From NCBI GenBank assembly GCA_028819945.1, contig JAPPKQ010000080.1, positions 1-9,540 of the forward strand: 9,540 nt of DNA, written 5' to 3'. The notes beneath the pieces are model-generated. The model worked only from the letters and a program-made list of their open reading frames with translations. It searched no databases and had not been told where the DNA came from. The DNA comes from a bacterium. GTDB lineage: Bacteria; Actinomycetota; Acidimicrobiia; Acidimicrobiales; CATQHL01. This document shows, piece by piece, positions 1-7,292 of the stretch (the stretch's first letter is position 1; each line of letters starts with the position of its first letter). The position numbers and the translations under genes are program-made.

Positions 1-5
1 GATCT

Positions 6-11
6 GGAGGG
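6..11 (+). promoter_or_regulatory. Ribosome binding site of the aldehyde dehydrogenase gene
   Basis: GGAGGG ends six bases before the ATG at 18. It is one of the two clear Shine-Dalgarno sequences in the window. It decides for the ATG at 18 over the second in-frame ATG at 24, which would have a spacing of 12. Only 17 bases precede the gene, so a promoter or an upstream operon partner cannot be judged. Confidence 0.7.
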
Positions 12-17
12 CGCGGC

Positions 18-1532
18 ATGACCATGACTGCGGCGAAGGCCGGCACCGAACCGTCTCCGAGCGGCCCGTTGCGCATGTTCATCGGCGGGCGGCCGGCGGA
101 GGCGCTCTCGGGACGGACGTTCGACTCCATCGATCCGTACACGGGACAGCCCTGGGCCCGGGTGCCCGAGGCGGGCGCCGCCGACGTGGACCGCGCCGCC
201 GCCGCGGCGCGCGCCGCCTTCGACGAGGGGCCGTGGCCGCGGCTGGCGGGCGTCGAGCGCGCCCGGGTCATCCGGCGCCTGGCGCGGCTGCTCGAGGAGC
301 ACGCCGAGGAACTCGGCGTCATCGAGGTGCGCGACAACGGGAAGTTGCTGCGCGAGATGGCGGGGCAGGCGGCGCTGCTGCCGGAGTTCTATGACTACTT
401 CGCCGGTGCCGCCGACAAGATCGGCGGCGAGGTGCTGGACTCGGCCAAGACCAACTTCTTCGTCTACCAGTTGTTCGAGCCCGTCGGAGTGGTGGGCGCC
501 GTCACCCCGTGGAACTCGCCACTGCTGCTGACGGCGTTCAAGCTGGCGCCGGCGCTGGCGGCGGGCTGCAGCTTCGTCCACAAGCCGTCGGAGCACACCT
601 CGGTGTCGGCGCTGCGCTTCGCCGAGATCGTCGCCGAGGCCGGGGTGCCCGACGGCGTCTACAACGTGGTCACCGGCGACGGCCTCAACGTCGGCGAACC
701 GCTGGTCTCGCATCCCGGCGTCGACAAGGTGTCGTTCACCGGCTCGGTCGCGACGGGGATCCGCGTCTCCAAGGCGGCCGCCGAGCACTTGGCCCCGGTG
801 TCGCTGGAGTTGGGCGGCAAGTCGCCGAACATCGTGTTCGCCGACGCGGACCTCGAGGCTGCGGCCAACGGCGTCGTGGCAGGAATCTTCGCCGCCTGCG
901 GGCAGACCTGCATCGCCGGATCGCGCCTGCTGGTGGAGCGCCCGGTGCATGACGAGGTGGTGGAACGGATCGTGGGCCGGGCGCGTGACATCATCCTCGG
1001 CAACCCCATGGAGCCCGCAACCGAGATGGGGCCCCTGGCCTTCGCCGCCCACTGGGACAAGGTCATGGGCTATATCGACATCGGCACCGCGGAGGGGGCT
1101 GAGCTGGCGACCGGCGGGCGCCGCCCCGAGCGCTTCGGTGACGGGCTGTTCGTGGAGCCGACGGTCTTCTGCGGCGTGGACAACTCCATGCGGATCGCCC
1201 GCGAGGAGATCTTCGGGCCGGTGCTGTCGGTGATCCCCTTCGAGGGCGAGGCCGAGGCGCTGAGCATCGCCAACGACTCGCCTTTCGGGCTGGCGGCGGG
1301 CGTGTGGACCCGCGACGTGCAGCGGGTGCACCGCATGGTGGGGAGGCTGCAGGCGGGGACCGTCTGGGTCAACTCCTACCGGACCCTCAACTACGACGTG
1401 CCCTTCGGCGGGTACAAGATGAGCGGCCACGGCCGGGAGAACGGTCTGGACGGCCTGCGCGAGTTCCTCCACACCAAGTCTGTCTGGGTCGAGATGTCCG
1501 GAGCCACCCGGGACCCGTTCAAGCTGGGCTGA
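18..1532 (+). CDS. NAD(P)-dependent aldehyde dehydrogenase (ALDH superfamily, hydrolytic type)
   Basis: The gene encodes a 504-residue cytosolic enzyme that oxidises an aldehyde to the free carboxylic acid with NAD(P)+. All core motifs are visible: PWN (Asn166, oxyanion hole), HKPSEHT (Lys189, cofactor binding), FTGS near 240-243, LELGGKS with the general base Glu264, GQTC with the nucleophile Cys298, EEIFGPV near 397-402, and PFGGYKMSGHGRENG near 462-476. Length is normal for the family. Glu264 argues against a CoA-acylating methylmalonate-semialdehyde dehydrogenase, which lacks that base. The C-terminal motif resembles the betaine-aldehyde and aromatic-semialdehyde dehydrogenases, but the substrate cannot be read from sequence. 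It lies 48 bases upstream of the citrate-synthase homologue on the same strand. That suggests (inference) that it supplies an acid, such as propionate or another short-chain acid, to the pathway of the next genes. Confidence 0.95.
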   Translation: MTMTAAKAGTEPSPSGPLRMFIGGRPAEALSGRTFDSIDPYTGQPWARVPEAGAADVDRAAAAARAAFDEGPWPRLAGVERARVIRRLARLLEEHAEELGVIEVRDNGKLLREMAGQAALLPEFYDYFAGAADKIGGEVLDSAKTNFFVYQLFEPVGVVGAVTPWNSPLLLTAFKLAPALAAGCSFVHKPSEHTSVSALRFAEIVAEAGVPDGVYNVVTGDGLNVGEPLVSHPGVDKVSFTGSVATGIRVSKAAAEHLAPVSLELGGKSPNIVFADADLEAAANGVVAGIFAACGQTCIAGSRLLVERPVHDEVVERIVGRARDIILGNPMEPATEMGPLAFAAHWDKVMGYIDIGTAEGAELATGGRRPERFGDGLFVEPTVFCGVDNSMRIAREEIFGPVLSVIPFEGEAEALSIANDSPFGLAAGVWTRDVQRVHRMVGRLQAGTVWVNSYRTLNYDVPFGGYKMSGHGRENGLDGLREFLHTKSVWVEMSGATRDPFKLG

Positions 1533-1569
1533 GGACGTGGCGACCCCGGGGCGCGCCGCGCCGCGCAGA

Positions 1570-1573
1570 GGAG
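1570..1573 (+). promoter_or_regulatory. Ribosome binding site of the citrate synthase gene
   Basis: The core GGAG lies within the purine run AGAGGAGA at 1567-1574, seven bases before the ATG at 1581. The rest of the 48-base gap after the aldehyde dehydrogenase is GC-rich with short self-complementary GGCGCGCC-like stretches. It has no T-run, so it is not a convincing terminator and the operon probably continues through it. Confidence 0.7.
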
Positions 1574-1580
1574 ATCTCCG

Positions 1581-2711
1581 ATGAGCCAGGACAGCGAGCC
1601 GCAGGTGACCTCAGGTCTCGAGGGCGTGCTGGCCTGCTACTCGTCGGTCTGTTCCATCGACGGGCCGGGAGGCGTTCTCACCTACCGGGGCTATGACATC
1701 CGCGACTTCGTCACCGAGGCCTCGTTCTGCGATGTCACCTGGCTGTTGTGGCACGGCGACTGGCCGGATGCGACCCAGAGCGGGGAGTTCGCCGCCGAGG
1801 TCGCGTCGCACCGTGACCTGAGCGACTCCGTGGCGGCGCTTCTGGCCGGCGCGCCCATCGAGAGTGTCAACCCGATGGCGGTGCTTCGCACGGCGGTGTC
1901 GCTGGTTGGCGCCGAGGATCCCACGGCCGACGACATCTCGCGTGACGCCGTGGCAGCGAAGGCGGCGCGGCTCGTGGGCTGCCTGCCGACGATGGTCGCC
2001 GCGATGTCGCGCCACCTGCAGGGCAACGAGCCGATCGCGGCGGATCCCAGCCTCGACCACGCCGCCAACTTCTGCTGGATGCTCACCGGACGGCATCCGT
2101 CGGAGAAGGAGTCCCTTGCACTCAACGCCCTGCTGAACACCTACGCCGAGCACGAGTTGAATGCCTCGACGTTCGCGGCGCGGACGACGGTGGGAACGCT
2201 CTCGGACTACTACTCGGCGATGGTCTCGGGCATCGGGGCGGTCAAGGGGCCGCTGCACGGCGGCGCCGTGGACGACGCCATGGCGGTGTTCTCCGAGATC
2301 GGCGAACCCGGCGGCGTGGTGCCGTTCGTGGAGGCGGCCCTGGCGGCCCGGCGCAAGGTTCCCGGGTTCGGTCACCGCGTCTACCGGACCCGCGACCCGC
2401 GCGCCATCGCCATGGACGTCCTGGCCGCCGAACTCGGCGAGGAGGCGGGTGAGCCGCAGTGGCACGCGGTGGCGATTTCGCTGGAGTCCGAACTCCACGA
2501 ACGCAAGGGGCTCAACGCCAACGTCGACTACTACGCGGCGCTGGTGCTGTACCACCTCGGCTTCCCGCTCAGCATGTTCACGAGCTTCATCGTCTGCAGC
2601 CGGGTGGCGGGCTGGACCGCCCACGTGCTGGAGCAGTACGCCAACAACCGTCTCATCAGGCCCCGCGCGCTCTACGACGGCTCACCGCCGCGGCCCTATC
2701 CGGCGGGCTGA
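1581..2711 (+). CDS. Citrate synthase / 2-methylcitrate synthase family protein
   Basis: This 376-residue protein condenses an acyl-CoA (acetyl- or propionyl-CoA) with oxaloacetate. It begins with the family signature GLEGVLACYSSVCSIDG followed by LTYRGYDI, as in short Gram-positive-type (CitZ/PrpC-like) enzymes of about 370 residues. The catalytic triad is intact: His226 in GPLHGGA, His265 in PGFGHRVYRTRDPRA and Asp316 in NANVDYYAAL. Also present are His191 in EHELNAST and the carboxylate-binding arginines in SRVAGWTAH (Arg341) and RLIRPRALYDG. Acetyl-CoA and propionyl-CoA enzymes of this family cannot be separated by motif alone. The immediate downstream prpF and aconitase genes favour a 2-methylcitrate synthase role (inference); a housekeeping citrate synthase is the alternative. 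It ends in TGA two bases before the prpF start, so translation is probably coupled. Confidence 0.93.
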   Translation: MSQDSEPQVTSGLEGVLACYSSVCSIDGPGGVLTYRGYDIRDFVTEASFCDVTWLLWHGDWPDATQSGEFAAEVASHRDLSDSVAALLAGAPIESVNPMAVLRTAVSLVGAEDPTADDISRDAVAAKAARLVGCLPTMVAAMSRHLQGNEPIAADPSLDHAANFCWMLTGRHPSEKESLALNALLNTYAEHELNASTFAARTTVGTLSDYYSAMVSGIGAVKGPLHGGAVDDAMAVFSEIGEPGGVVPFVEAALAARRKVPGFGHRVYRTRDPRAIAMDVLAAELGEEAGEPQWHAVAISLESELHERKGLNANVDYYAALVLYHLGFPLSMFTSFIVCSRVAGWTAHVLEQYANNRLIRPRALYDGSPPRPYPAG

Positions 2712-2713
2712 AC

Positions 2714-4048
2714 GTGGACCGGGGGGTCCCGGCGTCGTTCTGGCGGGGAGGCACCAGCCGGGCCGTCCTGTTCCGGGAGGACGATCTGAGCGAGTTCGGG
2801 CCCGAGCAGGTGGACGCGATCATCCTGGCCGCTCTGGGGAGTCCCGACCCGGACGGGCGCCAGATCGACGGGCTCGGCGGCGGGATCTCCTCGCTCAGCA
2901 AGGCCGCCATCGTGGGGCCGGCCCCGTTCGGCAGCGGCGCCGACGTGGTATTCCGCTTCGCCCAGGTGGAGGTGGCCGCACCGCGGGTCGACTTCGCCGG
3001 CAACTGCGGCAACATCTCCGCCGCGATCGCCCCGTTCGCCGTGAACGAGGGTCTCGTGGCCCCCGGCGAGTCTCCCCGTGCCCCCGGCGAGTCTCCCCGT
3101 GCCCCCGGCGAGTCTCCCCGTCATCCCGGCGAAGGCCGGGATCCAGCGCCCCCTTCCGCCGCCGATCCTGTGGAGGTGGAGGTCGTGGTGCTGAATCTCA
3201 ACACCGGTCAGCGCTTCGCTACGCGGGTGCCGGTCAGCGCGGGCCGCTACGAGCCGGCAGGTGACTTCGCCATCGGTGGCGTCCCGGGCACGGGGACGCG
3301 ACTGCGCTTGGAGTACCTGGACCCGGACGGTTCGATCGGGCGGGGCGCCCTTCCCACCGGCGCCTTGCGCGAGCAGATGGAATTGCCGGGTCTCGGCGCG
3401 GTGCCGATCTCGATCGTGGACGTGGGCAACCCTGCGGTGTTCGTCGCGGCCGGCGCACTGGGCGTTCCCGAGGCCGCCGGAGCGGCGCCCGTCACGCTCG
3501 ACGCCGACGAGGTTCTGCAGAGCCGTCTCGAGGAGATCCGTTGCGAGGCCGCGGTGCGGATCGGCGTCGCCGACTCAGCCGGCGCCGCGCGCCTGCACCA
3601 CCGGACGGTGCCGAAAGTGGCTCTGGTGGGCGAACCGCGGGCATACCGCACGACCAGCGGTGAGGAGGTGTCCGCCGGCGGCGTGGATGTGCTCGTGCGG
3701 CTCGTCTCGATGGGGCGGACCCACCGCACCCTGGCGATGACCGCGGCGATGGCCTGCGCGGCTGCGGTCGCCATGGACGGCAGCGTCGTGGCGGAGGTTG
3801 TCACCGGGTCAACCGGGGCCCAACCGGCACAGAGCAGCGGGGGGCCAACGCCGGCGCGGGAGGTCCGTCTTGGACATCCCGCCGGGGTGCTCGCCCTGAA
3901 CGTGACTGCGGAGTGCCCCTCCGGTACGTGGCGGGTTCCGAGCCTCACCATGGATCGCACGGCGAGGGAGATCATGCGCGGCACGGTGCAGGTGCCCCAG
4001 GCGTATCTCGACGGCGAGGCGTGGTTCCTCCCGGGATCGTCCCGTTGA
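2714..4048 (+). CDS. prpF: PrpF-family protein (methylaconitate cis-trans isomerase / AcnD accessory)
   Basis: PrpF proteins have a diaminopimelate-epimerase-like fold and isomerise methylaconitate made by AcnD during propionate catabolism; relatives include oxalomesaconate tautomerases. The chosen GTG start at 2714 gives a 444-residue protein beginning MDRGVPASFWRGGTSRAVLF, which matches the RGGTSKG-type N-terminus; the longer open frame runs back into the citrate synthase gene. Further signatures are DGLGGGISSLSKAAIV (Lys63), GNCGNISAAIAPFAVNEGL (Cys98), NLNTGQRF, VDVGNPAVFV, SMGRTHRTLAMTAAMA and RLGHPAGVL. Usual length is about 390-400. The excess is mainly residues 116-150, a PGESPR repeat block followed by HPGEGRDP, produced by a repeat insertion (see separate entries). 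A tail of about 14 residues after the conserved GTVQVP end overlaps the aconitase gene. The start lies two bases after the citrate synthase stop with no strong ribosome site, suggesting coupling. The exact substrate (methylaconitate or another tricarboxylate) is inferred from context. Confidence 0.88.
   Translation: MDRGVPASFWRGGTSRAVLFREDDLSEFGPEQVDAIILAALGSPDPDGRQIDGLGGGISSLSKAAIVGPAPFGSGADVVFRFAQVEVAAPRVDFAGNCGNISAAIAPFAVNEGLVAPGESPRAPGESPRAPGESPRHPGEGRDPAPPSAADPVEVEVVVLNLNTGQRFATRVPVSAGRYEPAGDFAIGGVPGTGTRLRLEYLDPDGSIGRGALPTGALREQMELPGLGAVPISIVDVGNPAVFVAAGALGVPEAAGAAPVTLDADEVLQSRLEEIRCEAAVRIGVADSAGAARLHHRTVPKVALVGEPRAYRTTSGEEVSAGGVDVLVRLVSMGRTHRTLAMTAAMACAAAVAMDGSVVAEVVTGSTGAQPAQSSGGPTPAREVRLGHPAGVLALNVTAECPSGTWRVPSLTMDRTAREIMRGTVQVPQAYLDGEAWFLPGSSR
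3059..3121 (+). repeat. Three exact 21-bp tandem repeats inside prpF
   Basis: Three identical head-to-tail copies lie at 3059-3079, 3080-3100 and 3101-3121. Each copy reads GCCCCCGGCGAG followed by TCTCCCCGT. Because the unit is 21 bp, every copy adds seven residues (A-PGESPR) without changing frame. The block sits after the conserved FAVNEGLV segment, probably in a surface loop. It directly abuts the hairpin repeat at 3123-3142 and shares the CCCGGCGA core with it, so the copies look like duplications of the edge of that element. Exact identity at the nucleotide level implies recent expansion or slippage. Confidence 0.95.
3121..3148 (+). repeat. Dispersed palindromic (REP-like) hairpin element inserted in prpF
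   Basis: Positions 3123-3130 (ATCCCGGC) and 3135-3142 (GCCGGGAT) form a perfect 8-bp inverted repeat around a GAAG tetraloop. The flanks are TC before and CCAGCG after. The pattern strongly resembles the dispersed bacterial element of the form TCAT-CCCGGCGAAGGCCGGG-ATCCAG, known from many genomes, especially proteobacteria, and often seen when translated as HPGEGRDP (recollection, not a search). Here it is read in frame as exactly that peptide (residues 137-144 of PrpF). Only one copy lies in this window, so its dispersed nature in this genome is not shown. Confidence 0.75.
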
Positions 4049-6735
4049 GCGCCTTCGGTTCGGAGGCCACGCTCCGCACCGCCACCGGTGCGCTTCGCTA
4101 CTACCGTCTGAGCCGCCTCGAAGAACTCGGGCTCGGCGCCGTGAGCCGCCTACCCGTGAGCATCAGGGTGCTTCTGGAGGGCGCGCTGCGGCATGCCGAG
4201 CAGGGAGCGGTCAACGGCGAGTCGCCGGAGCGGGCGGAGGCCGATGTCGTGGCACTGGCGTCTTGGACCGGGCCGGATGCCGTGGGGGGCTCGGTGACGT
4301 TCCGCCCGGGCCGCATGGTCCTGCAGGACTTCACGGGAATACCGGCTCTCCTCGGGCTGGCCGCCATGCGCGGTGCGGTGCAGAGAGCCGGTGGCGATCC
4401 GGAGCAGGTGGATCTCCGTGTACCGACCGATCTGGTGATCGACCACTCCCTGCAGGTGGACGTCGCCGGGAGCCGCGACGCACGCGCCGCCAACCTGTCC
4501 ATCGAGTATGAGCGCAACGCCGAGCGCTTCCGGTTCGCCCGCTGGGCCCAGCAGGCCTTCGCCACCCTGCGCGTCGTACCACCCGGCCGGGGGATCGTGC
4601 ACCAGGTCAACATGGAGTTCCTGGCATCGGTCGTCTCGGTGGACGAGAGCGGCGGGGAGCCAATCGCCCGTCCGGACACGGTCGTGGGCACCGACTCGCA
4701 CACGACGATGATCGGGGGCCTCGGCGTCCTGGGCTGGGGGGTCGGAGGGATCGAGGCCGAGGCCGTGATGCTCGGCGAGCCGATCGACGTCGTCCTGCCC
4801 GAGGTCGTGGGCGTCCGGCTGGACGGGCATCCCGCGGCGGGCGTCACGGGGACCGACCTGGTGCTGGCTCTGGCGCGAGCGCTGCGTACCGAGGGCGTCG
4901 TGGGCGCGTTCGTGGAGTTCTTCGGTCCCGGGCTGGAATGCCTGAGCCTGGAGGACCGGGCGACTGTCGCCAACATGGCGCCCGAGTACGGCGCCACGAT
5001 CGGCTACTTCGCGCCGGACGCCGAGACGCTCGCCTACCTCCGTCGCACGGCCCGGAGCCCCGCGCACGTCGACCTTGTCGAGCGCTACTGCGACGCCCAG
5101 GGACTGTTCCGCACCGCCGGCGGCGAGGAGCCGGCGTTCAGCCGGGTCATGCCCTTCGATCTTGGCTCCGTCGAGACCGTCGTGGCCGGGCCGTTCCGGC
5201 CGACCCAGACGCGGACGCTCGCGCAGGTCCCGGAATCGCTGGCCGCCGCGCTCGCCGCCCGCGGCCGTGGTCCCGGAGCCACCGGAGCGGTGCCCGTCCG
5301 TGACGGCGACGTCGTCATCGCCGCCATCACGAGTTGCACCAACACATCCAATCCCGCCGTCATGATCGGAGCGGGGCTGCTCGCCCGGAACGCGGCCGAG
5401 CGCGGCCTGTTCCCCCCGGCGCACGTGAAGACAAGTCTTGCGCCGGGCTCGCCGGTCGTGACCGACTACCTGGCGCGGGCGGGCCTGCTGACCTACCTCG
5501 AGAAGCTCGGCTTCGCCGTCGTCGGCTACGGGTGCACCACCTGCGCCGGCGGGTCCGGGCCGCTGGAGGCGCCGGTGGCCGCCGCCGTCGAACGCGACGA
5601 CCTGTCGGTGGCCGCCGTGCTGTCGGGGAACCGCAACTTCGAGGGCCGCATCCATCCCCAGTGCCGCCTGGCCTATCTCGCCTCGCCACCGCTCGTCGTG
5701 GCATACGCCCTCGCCGGCACCATCGACATCGACCTGACGTCCGAGCCGATCGCGCACGACCCGCATGGCGCTGCGATCCTACTCGACGACCTCTGGCCCG
5801 ATGCGGCGGAGATCGGCCGGGTGATCGAGACCTCCCTCGGCGCCAGCCTCTTCGCGGCCCGTGCCGGCGACATCTTCGGAGACGACCGGCGCTGGACCGC
5901 GGCCGGGGATGACGGATCGGCGGTGCCCGAGTGGGATCCGGAGTCCACCTACATCGTCGAGCCACCGTTCTGCGACGGCGTGCCCGCGGACCCCTCGCCC
6001 GTCGGCGACATCGCGGGCGCCCGCTGCCTGTTGCTCCTGGGCGATGCGGTCACCACCGACCACATCTCGCCCGCCGGCGCGATCGATCCCGCCGGTCCTG
6101 CCGGGCGCTACCTGAGCGCTCAGGGCGTCGGCCCCGAGCAGTTCGGCGTCCTGGGTGCGCGGCGCGGGAACCACGAGGTGATGGTCCGCGGCACCTTCGC
6201 CAATCCCCGTCTGCGCAACCGGCTCGTCGAAGGTCGTGAAGGGGGCTGGACGGTGCATCACCCCACCGGCGAGGTGATGGCCCTGTTCGATGCCGCCGAG
6301 CGCTATCGCCGGGAGGGAACGCCGCTGATCATCGTCGCCGGCGACCAGTACGGCGCGGGATCGTCCCGGGACTGGGCGGCGAAGGGAACGGCACTGCTGG
6401 GAGTCCGGGCGGTGGTGGCCGAGGGCTTCGAGCGGCTGCACCGCCAGAACCTGATCGCCATGGGAGTGTTGCCGCTGCAGCTCCCTCCGGGACAGGGTTG
6501 GCAGTCCAGCGGTCTCGATGGCGCCGAGACGTACGACATCGGCGGGCTCACAGCCGGACTCGAGCCGGGCGGGACCGTCACCCTCACGGCCACCTCCGCC
6601 GACGGCGCCGAACGGCACTTCCCGGTGACCGTCCGCCTCGACAGCCCGACCGAGGTGACCTACTACCGGCACGAGGGCATCATCCCGTACGTTCTCCGGC
6701 GGCTCCTGCGGGAGGCCGCCGTCCAGGCGAGCTAG
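4045..6735 (+). CDS. Aconitate hydratase family protein (AcnA/IRP type, possible 2-methylcitrate dehydratase AcnD role)
   Basis: This [4Fe-4S] hydro-lyase of 896 residues dehydrates and rehydrates citrate-type substrates. Cluster cysteines are present: Cys431 in ITSCTNTSNP, and Cys497 and Cys500 in VVGYGCTTCAGG. Other core motifs are MVLQDFTGIPA, DLVIDHSLQVD, GIVHQVNMEFLASVV, GTDSHTTMIGGLGVLGWGV, VLSGNRNFEGRIHP, GDAVTTDHISPAGAID and the swivel-domain AGDQYGAGSSRDWAAKG with the catalytic serine region near 773-774. Cys431/497/500 align with 435/501/504 of E. coli AcnA, which supports a start here. TTG 4045 overlaps the prpF stop as TTGA; GTG 4021 (904 residues) is the alternative. The overall motifs look like AcnA rather than AcnD, but the coupled prpF suggests work on 2-methylcitrate or methylisocitrate. 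Two usually constant spots differ: CTTCIGNSGPL is CTTCAGGSGPL, and the Asn normally preceding (Y/W)LASPPLV is Ala. The stop codon overlaps that of the convergent gene. Confidence 0.93.
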   Translation: MSAFGSEATLRTATGALRYYRLSRLEELGLGAVSRLPVSIRVLLEGALRHAEQGAVNGESPERAEADVVALASWTGPDAVGGSVTFRPGRMVLQDFTGIPALLGLAAMRGAVQRAGGDPEQVDLRVPTDLVIDHSLQVDVAGSRDARAANLSIEYERNAERFRFARWAQQAFATLRVVPPGRGIVHQVNMEFLASVVSVDESGGEPIARPDTVVGTDSHTTMIGGLGVLGWGVGGIEAEAVMLGEPIDVVLPEVVGVRLDGHPAAGVTGTDLVLALARALRTEGVVGAFVEFFGPGLECLSLEDRATVANMAPEYGATIGYFAPDAETLAYLRRTARSPAHVDLVERYCDAQGLFRTAGGEEPAFSRVMPFDLGSVETVVAGPFRPTQTRTLAQVPESLAAALAARGRGPGATGAVPVRDGDVVIAAITSCTNTSNPAVMIGAGLLARNAAERGLFPPAHVKTSLAPGSPVVTDYLARAGLLTYLEKLGFAVVGYGCTTCAGGSGPLEAPVAAAVERDDLSVAAVLSGNRNFEGRIHPQCRLAYLASPPLVVAYALAGTIDIDLTSEPIAHDPHGAAILLDDLWPDAAEIGRVIETSLGASLFAARAGDIFGDDRRWTAAGDDGSAVPEWDPESTYIVEPPFCDGVPADPSPVGDIAGARCLLLLGDAVTTDHISPAGAIDPAGPAGRYLSAQGVGPEQFGVLGARRGNHEVMVRGTFANPRLRNRLVEGREGGWTVHHPTGEVMALFDAAERYRREGTPLIIVAGDQYGAGSSRDWAAKGTALLGVRAVVAEGFERLHRQNLIAMGVLPLQLPPGQGWQSSGLDGAETYDIGGLTAGLEPGGTVTLTATSADGAERHFPVTVRLDSPTEVTYYRHEGIIPYVLRRLLREAAVQAS
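6732..6735. other. Overlapping convergent stop codons (CTAG palindrome)
   Basis: The palindrome CTAG carries the TAG stop of the aconitase gene (6733-6735) and, on the other strand, the TAG stop of the flavodoxin-fold gene (6732-6734). The two operons therefore have no intergenic space. No hairpin with a T-run was seen on either side, so transcription of each operon must end inside the other's coding region or by a factor-dependent mechanism. Confidence 0.9.
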
Positions 6736-7292
6736 ACCAGGCTGCGGAGCCGGCGGTCGACCCGGGCGAGGAACGCCTGGCGATCCGCCATGCTCGAGCG
6801 GTCGGAGTCGTAGAAGGCCAGCCACCGCAGCCGGCAGTGCGCGGGGCAGAGCGGGTGCAGGCTGCGTCGCAGGAAGTGCATGCCTGCCTCGCCCTGCACG
6901 ACGTTGACGAACTTCGAGGAGCCGTGGCTGGTGACCGCCGCCACGTAGCGCAGGTTCGCGAGGAGCTCGCGGCTCGCCGCGGTCGTCTCCGGCCTGCCGG
7001 GCCGCGGGGCCGATCCGCCGGCCACGACGTGCTCGAGCCAGCCCGTGAGCATGGCCGGCAGGCCGCTCCACCAGGTGGGGTACACCAACACGAGGGCGCC
7101 GGCGGCGCTCAGGGCCTCCTGGTGCGCGGCGACGGTCACCGTGTCGGCGTCGGTCGGGGAGAACCCGTCGGCATACAGGTCCAGCAGTTGCGGCTCGCCT
7201 CCGGCGTCGCCGAGCGTCTCGACGACCTGCGCCGCCACCGCCGCCACGAAACTCTCCGGCACCGGGTGGCAGAGGACGACCAGCGTGCTCAC
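6732..7292 (-). CDS. Flavodoxin-fold NAD(P)H oxidoreductase (Flavodoxin_2 / quinone reductase-like)
   Basis: This is a 186-residue cytosolic protein of the NQO1/MdaB-like family, which uses FMN or FAD to move hydride from NAD(P)H to quinones or similar acceptors. Visible are the N-terminal strand and flavin-phosphate loop MSTLVVLCHPVPESF (compare the usual HPxPxSFN), LLDLYADGF near 37-44, and LVYPTWWSGLPAMLTGWLEHV near 69-89, the classic flavin-contacting YPxWWxGxPAxLKGW motif. A SHGSS loop lies near 122-126. The start is GTG (7292), overlapping the TGA of the upstream gene by four bases (GTGA on the minus strand), so the two are co-translated. The TAG stop overlaps the TAG stop of the convergent aconitase gene. 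The physiological acceptor is unknown. Confidence 0.87.
   Translation of the reverse strand: MSTLVVLCHPVPESFVAAVAAQVVETLGDAGGEPQLLDLYADGFSPTDADTVTVAAHQEALSAAGALVLVYPTWWSGLPAMLTGWLEHVVAGGSAPRPGRPETTAASRELLANLRYVAAVTSHGSSKFVNVVQGEAGMHFLRRSLHPLCPAHCRLRWLAFYDSDRSSMADRQAFLARVDRRLRSLV

Noticed and set aside
1533..1580. GC-rich inverted-repeat stretch between the first two genes as a terminator
   Set aside because: It has short self-complementary GGCGCGCC-type sequence but no stable stem with a T-run, and a good ribosome site for the next gene follows.
1611..2624. 337-codon minus-strand open frame opposite citrate synthase
   Set aside because: The plus-strand frame has an intact citrate synthase with all catalytic residues; the antisense frame has only composition-driven Arg/His/Gly content.
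2459..2713. N-terminal extension of PrpF by 85 residues
   Set aside because: The extension is out of frame inside the citrate synthase gene. The PrpF family begins just before RGGTS, which fits the GTG at 2714.
3059..3148. CRISPR array reading of the prpF repeats
   Set aside because: The 21-bp copies are directly adjacent with no spacers between them and lie in frame within a coding gene.
3913..4044. N-terminal extension of the aconitase by 44 residues
   Set aside because: It overlaps the conserved C-terminus of PrpF and has no similarity to aconitase. Positions of the cluster cysteines match E. coli AcnA best with a start at 4045 or 4021.
4150..5766. 538-codon open frame on the minus strand opposite the aconitase gene
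   Set aside because: It lies fully antisense to a strongly conserved enzyme. Its composition is Arg/Gly/His-rich with no recognisable motif, as expected from third-position GC in a high-GC gene.
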